Shown: in pieces, positions 1 to 7,578 of the stretch
How positions within the stretch are numbered: the first letter of the stretch is position 1
Layout of the letters: the number at the start of each line of letters is the position of its first letter
DNA from: CAZJFH01 sp964545205
GTDB taxonomy: Bacteria; Pseudomonadota; Alphaproteobacteria; Rhodospirillales; Magnetospirillaceae
Assembly: GCA_964545205.1 (NCBI GenBank)
Contig: CAZJFH010000009.1
Coordinates: forward strand, 1-64,000
Direction: 5' to 3'
Length of the DNA: 64,000 bases
Notes under the pieces: generated by a model
Seen by the model: only the letters and a program-made list of their open reading frames with translations
Database searches by the model: none
What the model was told of the DNA's origin: nothing
Translations under genes and position numbers: made by a program

Positions 1-2
1 CA

Positions 3-767
3 TGCCATGACCACCTGCGGTTGGTCGCTTTTGCAGAACTTTCGGAACTCTATCTCAGCGCCGCTGAAGTGCCCTTAGCACATGCGCTCCGGGCTTTAGG
101 AAAGGCCGACTTCCCAGAGATATCGCCTGGCCGCTTTCAGTTGGCGGCCAGCGACTGGGAAGTGGCGTGTGGTCAAAGCGAGGCTCGGCTCCCGCCTTGG
201 AACGGGATGGCCTATCTCGCGGTTTTGCTGACGTTCCCGGATGTGGTGATTCCTTGGCGCGCTCTTCGAAAAGCCGGTGAACGTGTGGCTGCGGGAACCG
301 CTCCGGCCACAGCTCTTCCCGCAATCCTGCGCGAGCCGATAGAGCCGGACGAATGGGAGAATAGTGCAGCCCTGCGCGCGATGGCTCAGGAAAATGTGGA
401 GGCGTTGCAGAACATGCTGACGGACTTGAGACGCCAGATGAACGGGGCCTCCGGGTCACGTCGAGCAACACTTCAGAAGGAGATCAACTGGGCAGAGCGT
501 GATCTCGCTAAAGCGCGAAACAGCACTCATCGCAGAACCTCGTCGCATGACGCCGATCGTGGCGCCGTCTACCACGCGCTGGACAAGGCTTTTCGCTGTC
601 TCGCCATGCGATGCCCAGACCTCGTTCGCCATCTAGGCACCTTCCGAGAGCGGAGGCTGCTCGTCGTCCGGGACGGAGGAGTGATGTATCAGCCTATCCG
701 GCCGGAGGGTGAGGCAGTAGAGGAACGGTGGCATACGTCGCCGAGGGTTGCGCAACGTCAGACATAA
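3..767 (+). CDS. Unknown protein, 5' end outside the window
   Basis: I do not recognise this protein. The reading frame is open to the left edge of the window, so the gene probably begins upstream; a TTG at 21 is the first in-window start and has no convincing ribosome binding site. About residues 115-165 are charged and helical (possible coiled coil), and the C-terminal part is basic with scattered Cys. There is no signal peptide or membrane segment. It converges on the patatin gene, ending about 60 bp before the patatin stop. It sits at the left end of a defence-rich accessory region, which says nothing firm about its job. That it is coding is fairly likely from length and composition. Confidence 0.5.
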   Translation, partial: CHDHLRLVAFAELSELYLSAAEVPLAHALRALGKADFPEISPGRFQLAASDWEVACGQSEARLPPWNGMAYLAVLLTFPDVVIPWRALRKAGERVAAGTAPATALPAILREPIEPDEWENSAALRAMAQENVEALQNMLTDLRRQMNGASGSRRATLQKEINWAERDLAKARNSTHRRTSSHDADRGAVYHALDKAFRCLAMRCPDLVRHLGTFRERRLLVVRDGGVMYQPIRPEGEAVEERWHTSPRVAQRQT

Positions 768-829
768 CTGCCCTCCCTCTGAGCGGAGCGACTTCAGGGG
801 CGATGAGGCGAATCCAAAGTCCGCACCAC

Positions 830-1906
830 TCACTCCACATGAAACCCGTCCCGCTCCAGCGCGCCGACCTTTTCCCGAAGGCGCTTCCTAGCCTCCGCAG
901 CCTTGTGGCGCGCCTTCAGGCGGTCGGCGATGCTCCCGACGCAGCGTTTGGCGTCGTCGTAACCTTGCTCCATCCAGTCGAGAATGTTCGCCTTGTCGAA
1001 CCCAACCATGTCGCCGAGCATCGAGCCCCGGCTAATGGACCGGCCAGGTCGAATTTCAATGATTTGCGTATTCCGAAATTCGTGCCGGCTCCACAGGCTG
1101 CCGTCCGACAGATGGCAGACGATGATCCGGTCGCACCGCTCTGCCGAAACCAGCGGCGGCACCGGCGTATTGCCCTGAACCTGGCGGGCACCGCCCGTAC
1201 CGCCGTCGACATATAGCCGCCCCTCCACCGTCTTGGCCTTGAAGAAAAGCGGGATGGCCGCCGAGGCCAAGATGGCTTGCACCTGTTCACTTTCGGGCAG
1301 CGCCTGAAGATGCAGAAATTCGGAATCGGGCGTGTCTATCATTCCGGCGAGACCAAGCGCCCCGATGACGAAATCCAGCCAGGCCTTGCCGTGGCTGCGA
1401 TAGACGGAAACGTGGAAAGGCTTGCCTTTCCGCAACGCCTCCAAGTCAAGGAAGCGCTTGAGTGCGTTGCTGATGGGGGCGTCGCTGCACAGGCCGCCGC
1501 GGTCCAGCAGAGGCGAAGCGGCGGGAGTCAGCGCAGCCAGAGCAGCCTTGAGCCAAGGCGGCAGGACCAGCGCCTGCCCCATGGCGACCATGAGGCCGAG
1601 ATACCAAGCGAAGTCGGCGGCCCCGGTATCGTCCGACGGCTTCCCGACCTGGATGGGATTGTTGTTTGCGATGTGCCGCCAGATTTCCTCAAGGCGGTCG
1701 GCAGCTTCAGCCATGTTCGCCGACGCCGCGACCACCGAGCCGTTGAGGGCGCCAATACTGGCGCCGGAAACGGCATCGACCTCCAGCCCGGCTTCCGCCA
1801 GAAAGCGCAACACGCCCACGTGATATGCGCCTTTAGAACCGCCGCCGGCCAGAGCAATGCCGAGCCTGGATTCCTGATGGTCACGCGAATGCGGAAGGCT
1901 GAGCAT
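830..1906 (-). CDS. Patatin-like phospholipase
   Basis: A 358-residue patatin-family acyl hydrolase, expected to cleave acyl chains from membrane phospholipids with a Ser-Asp dyad. The oxyanion-hole motif GGGSKGAY is at about residues 21-28, the nucleophile elbow GASIG puts Ser at 50, and the catalytic Asp lies in DGG at about 234-236. The segment ASAAIPLFF is also typical of the family. I chose ATG at 1906 because AGGAG lies five bases upstream; ATG at 1930 also has a purine-rich site and would add eight residues. The start lies inside the end of the preceding RdcB-like gene, so the two are translationally linked. It is the last gene of a WYL-dynamin-RdcB-patatin operon, where a membrane-damaging effector role is an inference. 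Confidence 0.88.
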   Translation of the reverse strand: MLSLPHSRDHQESRLGIALAGGGSKGAYHVGVLRFLAEAGLEVDAVSGASIGALNGSVVAASANMAEAADRLEEIWRHIANNNPIQVGKPSDDTGAADFAWYLGLMVAMGQALVLPPWLKAALAALTPAASPLLDRGGLCSDAPISNALKRFLDLEALRKGKPFHVSVYRSHGKAWLDFVIGALGLAGMIDTPDSEFLHLQALPESEQVQAILASAAIPLFFKAKTVEGRLYVDGGTGGARQVQGNTPVPPLVSAERCDRIIVCHLSDGSLWSRHEFRNTQIIEIRPGRSISRGSMLGDMVGFDKANILDWMEQGYDDAKRCVGSIADRLKARHKAAEARKRLREKVGALERDGFHVE

Positions 1907-2843
1907 GACGGCTCCTGACCAAAATTGCATAACACTCCCCCTCAAGCCGGCGACACAAGCCCTCGCAGCTTTGCAGGACCGGCAGTGTTGGGGCGTGGCG
2001 ACGGCGGGTCACGTCGGGGGGCTGCCCGATGGCCGCTTGCTGCATCACGAAAAGCGTGGGGGAACTCGCGGGCGCCGACCAGTCCAGCAGGAACGCGTAG
2101 CCCTGGCGGTTTCCCTCGGGCAGATCGCGGATGGGGGCGACGAACGCGTCGAAATCCACCATCCTGCTGCCCGCATGGTCCTGCGCCAGAAGCTCGGCCA
2201 CCCGGTTGCAAAGCAGGTCGCGCAGCATTCCAGCGGCTTCGTCCTCCGGCCAATGGCGCAGGAAACGGCCGTAAGAGCCCCAATACAGGCGCGACATCAG
2301 GGTCACCAAGCGCAGGGCCGGGGGCAGCGACCGCCAGTCGCTCTGACGCCAGCAACTTAGTTCCAGGTCCAGGTGCCGGCCTGCGCTGTCGCGGGCCTCC
2401 ACCAGGGTCAGCCGCGCACCGAGATCGGCCAGGCCGCGCAAGCCGACATCCTGCCATGCCGCCAGTTGCTCGCCAAGGCGGGACATCTCCGCCGCCAGGG
2501 CATTGTGGCGTTCCTGAAGCCGCATCACCCCCCGGCGCGTCTCCAGGAGGCGATCCACCACTCTCCCAAGGGCAAGATCGCTTTCCAGTTGGGCGGTCTG
2601 CAATGCCGTCAGCCATTCGCCCGCAGCACGCAGGGCGGAGGCCACGTTGCTGTCGATTTCCTGCTGGCGGCGCGTGGAGGCGCCGGTCAGGCTGTCCCAG
2701 GTGCGGGCCAGGATGCCGTCGCGGGGCGCACGGAAGCGGATGTGGTCGTCAATCACCTCCAGCCCGTTGACCAGATCGACGATGGCCTTTTCCCGGACGA
2801 TCCAGTCAATTGCGGCTGTTTGCGCCGTCGCTTCGGAAGTCAT
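1881..2843 (-). CDS. RdcB (YjcZ)-like protein, partner of dynamin-like GTPase
   Basis: A protein of about 320 residues, mostly helical, with a coiled-coil-like stretch near residues 75-150 and no membrane segment or signal peptide. It resembles in size, helical character and context the RdcB/YjcZ proteins that are encoded next to the dynamin-like RdcA/CrfC in enterobacteria, where the pair was linked to diguanylate cyclase regulation; the family match is from memory and context and is moderate. ATG at 2843 is the likely start, although a GTG at 2861 overlaps the dynamin stop in a GTGA arrangement and would couple translation. Its 3' end overlaps the patatin start. The function here is unknown; it is probably an adaptor of the dynamin. 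Confidence 0.6.
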   Translation of the reverse strand: MTSEATAQTAAIDWIVREKAIVDLVNGLEVIDDHIRFRAPRDGILARTWDSLTGASTRRQQEIDSNVASALRAAGEWLTALQTAQLESDLALGRVVDRLLETRRGVMRLQERHNALAAEMSRLGEQLAAWQDVGLRGLADLGARLTLVEARDSAGRHLDLELSCWRQSDWRSLPPALRLVTLMSRLYWGSYGRFLRHWPEDEAAGMLRDLLCNRVAELLAQDHAGSRMVDFDAFVAPIRDLPEGNRQGYAFLLDWSAPASSPTLFVMQQAAIGQPPDVTRRRHAPTLPVLQSCEGLCRRLEGECYAILVRSRHAQPSAFA

Positions 2844-2857
2844 GGCTCGCACCGCCC

Positions 2858-5302
2858 TCACTGCGCCATCGCCGGGGCGGCACCACGCTGCTGAATCTGA
2901 CCCGCAAGACGGGCCAAGTAGTTCAATTCCTGCCGGTGCATTCCCGCCTGTTCAGCGACATCTTCGATGTGGCGGCGCAATTCCGCCAATCCTTCCCTAG
3001 CTCCCTCCTGGTCCTGGATGCCATCCAGCAACACGGTGCGATAGGCTTCCAGGTGGCGCCGCAGGCGCGAGAAATAGAGGCTGACTGCAGGCTCGATTTC
3101 ACCCTTGACGAATTCGGAGGCTTGGTCGTGGATGTTGCCCACGGCGTGGTTCAGTTTGGCCTCGACGCCCCTGCGGATCGCTTCGAGGGAGACGGTCGCC
3201 TCGATGAGTTGGACCTCGTACTTTTCATAACCGCCATCCCACAGCTTGCGAGCAATCCAGGAAAAGACACCGCCCTTCTCCCGCCTCCGGGTCACGGAAT
3301 AGGAGCGGGTCTTGACCGCGTCGAATTCGCCATCCGAAATGCTCGCCGTCTGATCGGCATTGAAGTCGGGGGCCGGAAAGGAGATGGTCAGGTCGATGCC
3401 GCCGCCTTTCAGGGTTTGTTGCGCCCGGTGCAGGATCACCCCCACTTCTTCACGGGTAACCTCGCCCAGTTCACGGCGGAGGTTGGATGCAGCATCCTCC
3501 AAGGCCCATTCACTCTCCTTCACGGCGTCGGCCATGATGCTTGCGATTCGTTGAGCGATTTTTCGGGAAAAATCTTCGGCCTCGCTAGGAGTGTCGAAGG
3601 TGACTTTGTCGGATGATGGGTCAAAGTCCCTCTTTCCCGTATCATCCGACGACAGACCCTGTGCTGTCCAAAGCAGCGGCCCCAGGAGATTTTTCGGCCT
3701 ACGCCTTTGCTCTTCGACCATAATGGCGTTCTTGCGTTCGATGCGTTTCTTCTCGTCGATTTTTCCTTCGCGGAAGTACTCGTCAACTTTTTTCCGCATC
3801 TGCTCCTGGGCTTTCGCATGAATGGCCTTTGCGCCGGCGGTGAATTGCTCCGTCATGCCGCGCAGCGAAGCCTCGGCCTTTTTCTCCGCAGTTTCCGCCG
3901 CAAGGACGTCCGAGCGCAATTCGTCCACCATGCGCTGAAGTTGGGTTACCTCCTGGGTGATGCCGCCTTTGCGCAATGCAAGAAATTCCTCAATAACACC
4001 GCCATATACGCTCATTTTCGCCAGGGCTGCTTCGACGCAAATTTGCGCAGCCTGCTGGTGCCCGCGGGAAATGACTTGATCTAGCAGTGGTTCGAAATGG
4101 CTCTTTCTCCAAAACTTCTTCGCTTGACGGATAAGCTCATCTTTGTCGCCTAATTCCTCTTCGTCCATGTTGGCTAGGTTCGCGAAATCTCGGAACCAGG
4201 GCGCGTCCTTGAAATTCTGGACGTTTTCTCCGGCCTCAAGGGCGGTCAGGAGGCGGTTCGACAGGTAAGCCCAGCGGGCCGAGGCCGGGAATACCCGTTC
4301 TTCCTCAATGTCCAGCAGCGCCTTGGTCACGAAGCCTTTTACCTCCGCTTCACCCATGCTGTTGGCGGTATGTTGATCGAAGCGGTTGACCAGCGCGAAC
4401 GTGCGGTCTTCCAATTGCGACGACAGGAAGGTGAGGATGCGGCGCACCTGCTCGTCGGCGGTGGAGCGCAACTGGGTGTAGTCAAGAACAGCTAAGACAG
4501 CCGATGCCTTTTCCAATTGCTCCTTCATGATGTTCAGCAGGGCGTCGCCCTGGCCGGCCTCGTTGGGGCCAGGGGTATCCAGCAAGGTCAGGCGCCCAAG
4601 GCCGTCGCCGGTGGTCTTTGCCAAATGCGTGAACTCGACTTCAATGAACGGCAGTTCGTGAATCTCGTCATAATCCTCCTCGGTCAGGGACAACCCGACC
4701 GGCACCTCGCGGGCCAACCGCACCAAATCGTTCAAGTCCCGCAACACTGTGAAGATATTATCCACGCCAACATGGCGCCCGCTGATCCAGTCCCCGCGTC
4801 CCTCGAGGATGCGCGCGATCAACTCCCTGCCGTCGTCGTGGTGCCAGGTTTCCAGCACATCCAAGCCCGTGCTCCCTTGAAGCGCTCCGAGTCGGTCACG
4901 CACGCCTGCCTCCAAAGCGACGATCGGGCCGGTCTTGGGAAAGGTGAGAACCGGCTCCTTGTACCCAGGCGTGTGCCGAATGAGCGTGGGCATCGTGGTC
5001 ATGGGCTGATTGCGGTTCGGCAGCACTTCAGTTCCCGCGACGGCGTTGATAGTCGTGGACTTGCCCGCTTTCATGGTGCCGACGACGGCGATCACCATCT
5101 CCAGATTTTCGACCTTGGAGATCTCGCCGTCCAACACCTCCAGAACATCAGCCAGACGCTGGTTGTCCAGCAAGCGCGCCTGCCCCTCGGCGGCTTCATG
5201 CGCTAGGCCCGGAGTGTTCCTGATCTGCTGCAGCACGGATTTCTGCCCCTTGAGAAGGGCGAGGGCCGATTCTCTCACTTTAAGCATGTTGTCTTGGTGC
5301 AT
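2858..5302 (-). CDS. Dynamin-family large GTPase
   Basis: An 814-residue bacterial dynamin-like protein. The P-loop GTMKAGKS is at about residues 75-82, followed by the switch threonines, a DTPG motif (G3, in LLDTPGPNE) and NRFD as the G4 element. The long C-terminal half is helical and heptad-rich, as expected of the stalk, with hydrophobic stretches that may form a membrane paddle. Such GTPases bind and remodel membranes. The start is ATG at 5302, just 28 bp after the WYL regulator stop; the open frame continues upstream but there it only shadows the regulator. It shares an operon with the RdcB-like and patatin genes. A role in defence or membrane-damage response is inferred from the neighbours. 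Confidence 0.9.
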   Translation of the reverse strand: MHQDNMLKVRESALALLKGQKSVLQQIRNTPGLAHEAAEGQARLLDNQRLADVLEVLDGEISKVENLEMVIAVVGTMKAGKSTTINAVAGTEVLPNRNQPMTTMPTLIRHTPGYKEPVLTFPKTGPIVALEAGVRDRLGALQGSTGLDVLETWHHDDGRELIARILEGRGDWISGRHVGVDNIFTVLRDLNDLVRLAREVPVGLSLTEEDYDEIHELPFIEVEFTHLAKTTGDGLGRLTLLDTPGPNEAGQGDALLNIMKEQLEKASAVLAVLDYTQLRSTADEQVRRILTFLSSQLEDRTFALVNRFDQHTANSMGEAEVKGFVTKALLDIEEERVFPASARWAYLSNRLLTALEAGENVQNFKDAPWFRDFANLANMDEEELGDKDELIRQAKKFWRKSHFEPLLDQVISRGHQQAAQICVEAALAKMSVYGGVIEEFLALRKGGITQEVTQLQRMVDELRSDVLAAETAEKKAEASLRGMTEQFTAGAKAIHAKAQEQMRKKVDEYFREGKIDEKKRIERKNAIMVEEQRRRPKNLLGPLLWTAQGLSSDDTGKRDFDPSSDKVTFDTPSEAEDFSRKIAQRIASIMADAVKESEWALEDAASNLRRELGEVTREEVGVILHRAQQTLKGGGIDLTISFPAPDFNADQTASISDGEFDAVKTRSYSVTRRREKGGVFSWIARKLWDGGYEKYEVQLIEATVSLEAIRRGVEAKLNHAVGNIHDQASEFVKGEIEPAVSLYFSRLRRHLEAYRTVLLDGIQDQEGAREGLAELRRHIEDVAEQAGMHRQELNYLARLAGQIQQRGAAPAMAQ

Positions 5303-5330
5303 GGAGGCCTCTGGAACATGGGCAGGAGAA

Positions 5331-6317
5331 TTAGGCGGTAATGGCAAACTGGGCTTGTTGCAGCGCGGCGGCGTAAGCCGCGACCAACGGCTCGGGCCCG
5401 ATGATCCGTGCAGTTTTCCCCCAGGTGAACAGGTGCCAGCACATCTCCGTAAGTCCGCTTGCGGTAAAGCGGACGGTAGCGCCGCCGTCGGGGTGGGGCT
5501 CAATGGTCTGCGTTGGGTGGAAGCGGTGCTGGCGCAGGCGCGCCATGCCCTCGGGCAGCACGTGTAGCACGACCTCGAACGGCTCCTCCCGGCAGACGCC
5601 GAAGGCGTCGGTGACGAAGTCGGCCAGGACAAACGAAGGATCGCGTGCGAAGGTCTCGCCGGTGGGTTCGACGCGGTCCAGGTAGGGCAGCGCGAATTTC
5701 CGCCACTTGCCGTCCTCAACCCCGCGCCAGACCAAGTAGCCCTTGGCGCCATAGAGCAGGCCGTAGGGTTCCGCTAGATAATCGCGGGCTGGCTCCTCGC
5801 CACCCTTGCGGTAAGCGACGCGAACCCGCTCGCATCGCAGAACCGCCAGCCGCAAGGCATCGACTACCTCGGCCTCAGCTGCAGCCACCGGGCCGGGGCG
5901 CAGCACGAAGCCTTGGGCGTCCGTCAGAGCTTCGGCGTCGACGGCGACCGCCAGTGCCTGGCTCTCTTCGAGTCGGTTCACCAGCATTCTCAAAGCGGCG
6001 GCGATCGTCGCCGGTGCTTCGCGGTCAAGCGCCACGACGGCCGCCCGCGCGGCGGCCAGTTCATCGGCCGAGACGGGCAGATGGAGGCTGCCCGACCCGG
6101 CCAGGATGCGCTTGCGGACCTTTCCGGGCTCCGGCGCGGCCAGCGTCTCGACCACGTACCCGGCCGTCTCGATGGCCGCAAGGTCGCGCTCAACCGTCCG
6201 GCGCGTCACGCCATAGCGGTCCCGAAGGTCCTGGATCGGAACACCAGTCCGGGCCGACGACAGATCGCGGATCATCCCGAGGATGCGGAGCAGCTGAGCG
6301 TTGCGAGATGAAGACAA
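5331..6317 (-). CDS. WYL-domain transcriptional regulator
   Basis: A 328-residue DeoR/WYL-type regulator. The N-terminal winged helix spans roughly residues 8-60, with the helix-turn-helix around DLRDRYGVTRRTVERDL. The WYL domain covers about 140-225 and is followed by the C-terminal WCX extension. WYL domains sense nucleic-acid or nucleotide ligands and often govern defence loci (the BrxR/CapW families). The start appears to be TTG at 6317; an in-frame stop lies shortly upstream, which limits alternatives. It is the first gene of the minus-strand operon that continues into dynamin after 28 bp, so it probably controls its own operon. Confidence 0.85.
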   Translation of the reverse strand: MSSSRNAQLLRILGMIRDLSSARTGVPIQDLRDRYGVTRRTVERDLAAIETAGYVVETLAAPEPGKVRKRILAGSGSLHLPVSADELAAARAAVVALDREAPATIAAALRMLVNRLEESQALAVAVDAEALTDAQGFVLRPGPVAAAEAEVVDALRLAVLRCERVRVAYRKGGEEPARDYLAEPYGLLYGAKGYLVWRGVEDGKWRKFALPYLDRVEPTGETFARDPSFVLADFVTDAFGVCREEPFEVVLHVLPEGMARLRQHRFHPTQTIEPHPDGGATVRFTASGLTEMCWHLFTWGKTARIIGPEPLVAAYAAALQQAQFAITA

Positions 6318-6429
6318 AGTGGTGCTCAGGTTTTTCTACCTGGAGGAAGTTTTGCCTGGAATGTTGCCGGCCGCAATCAAAACTTGACCACAAGGCCTAA
6401 TGTGCGACCTGAGATGTCGCATGAATGCC

Positions 6430-6675
6430 CGTGCTCCATCCGGTCGGCGAGGCATCGCGCCAGCGAGCGGCGCCAGAGGTTTTCGCGCTCTTCTGATCGC
6501 CGAGCGGAAGGCGCGCGGGCTACTCAGACCCGGGCAGCCTAAACTCGGCAAGCCGCCGTACTTCGTGGCGAAATACCGATCGGGCGAAAGGCGCCTCGAC
6601 GCGCTGGTACCTGGACGTCTCCAAGCGATCGGCTTTGACCCGAGTGCACTGCTCCGGTCGCTGAACCGGCCATAG
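6430..6675 (+). pseudogene. Decayed XRE-family HTH regulator
   Basis: Fragments of a Cro/C1-type helix-turn-helix protein are readable but broken. One frame gives ERKARGL, then LGKPPYFVAKYRSGERRLD, then IGFDPSALLRSL, which match the usual XRE segments ERKARGLTQ..., LGKPQSFVSKYE.GERRLD and the C-terminal helix. The stretches between them are garbled. An alternative frame near 6523-6540 restores ATQT, and another near 6610-6635 restores YLDVSK, as if compensating frameshifts had occurred. The nearest intact gene is the divergent WYL regulator. I call it a remnant and not a gene. Confidence 0.45.
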
Positions 6676-6855
6676 CGGCACGGTCGGCCTCTGCGACCTC
6701 AGCCGTCGCACGCCCGTGATAGACCCTGTGCAGCCCAAGCGGGGCGACAGCACAGGGGGCATGATGGCGACGATCAGCAGGGCGTTCCGGTGCGTCGGAC
6801 GAGCGGCGCCGATGCCTCCGCCCATCGACACACATATCTCCCGAAGAGAGGGGGC

Positions 6856-6881
6856 GCCCTTCCGCGCCGCGGAAGGGCTTT
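6856..6881 (+). terminator. Hairpin with short T run upstream of small secreted protein gene
   Basis: A perfect 10-bp stem (GCCCTTCCGC pairing with GCGGAAGGGC, loop GCC) is followed by TTT. It lies 18 bp before the ATG at 6900, so it could end transcription from the left or fold in the 5' leader of the next gene. Confidence 0.4.
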
Positions 6882-6899
6882 AGCCAATGGAGAAATTCA

Positions 6900-7331
6900 A
6901 TGAAAGCCATCATCGTTGCCGCGTTCGCGGCGCTTATCGCCATGCCCGCCTCGGCCGCGGAGGAGGTCACCGCGGGTGATCTCGGCCGCCTGGCGCACGC
7001 AAACCAGGAAGAGGCGATCGAACGCTGGGGTGGCGACAATGTCCTGAGCGTCCCCATCAAGATCAAGGACATCGCCCGCACCGACACCGGCCAGGTCTAT
7101 GCCCTGGCGGTTCCGGTACTGAACGCCGGCATCACGGCGGGCCGGCCCGCTTACGAGATCACCGAGGTCTATTGCGTGCTCAAGGAGGCCCGCGGGCTCC
7201 GAACCAGGACGAGCGCGAAGTTCACCGGGACCATTGTCGACATCGTGAGCGAAGAGCGCTTCGAGAAGGCGCTGCAGGCCAGGGTGCCTGTCAAGAGCGT
7301 GATATTGCGCCCATGCGCCGTGTTGCAGTAG
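6900..7331 (+). CDS. Small secreted (periplasmic) protein of unknown function
   Basis: A 143-residue protein with a clear Sec signal peptide: Lys at position 3, a hydrophobic core to about residue 15, and a cleavage site after ASA near residue 19. The mature part is a small mixed alpha/beta domain with two cysteines. I cannot name a family. The start is supported by GGAG about seven bases upstream of ATG at 6900. A strong terminator hairpin follows at 7347-7376, so it is a single-gene unit between the decayed regulator and the restriction operon. Confidence 0.6.
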   Translation: MKAIIVAAFAALIAMPASAAEEVTAGDLGRLAHANQEEAIERWGGDNVLSVPIKIKDIARTDTGQVYALAVPVLNAGITAGRPAYEITEVYCVLKEARGLRTRTSAKFTGTIVDIVSEERFEKALQARVPVKSVILRPCAVLQ

Positions 7332-7346
7332 CCGCATGACCAATCA

Positions 7347-7379
7347 GGCCGGCAGAACGAGACGGCTCTGCCGGCCGAT
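7347..7379 (+). terminator. Rho-independent terminator after the secreted protein gene
   Basis: A 10-bp perfect stem (GGCCGGCAGA with TCTGCCGGCC) and a 10-base loop, followed by a weak T-containing tail. It stands 16 bp after the stop codon at 7331. Confidence 0.6.
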
Positions 7380-7578
7380 TTCCGACCCAAAGGAAGGAGG
7401 GAGACCGCCAGGAAGCGGAGAGTAACTGGGGGAATCCGCCGGCGATCCCCGCGGGGAAGCGCCGCCTGCTGGGACACATCATCTGCTAGCGACACTGCAG
7501 AGCCTCATTCTTGCCTCTGCGTCATTCCCCACCTACACTTGCAACCCACAGAAGATTTGAAGCAAAGATGCGAAGCCT

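Noticed and set aside
5303..5752. N-terminal extension of 150 residues on the dynamin gene
   Set aside because: This part is inside the WYL regulator gene in another frame, is Ser/Arg/Pro-rich and is not seen in dynamins; ATG at 5302 is used.
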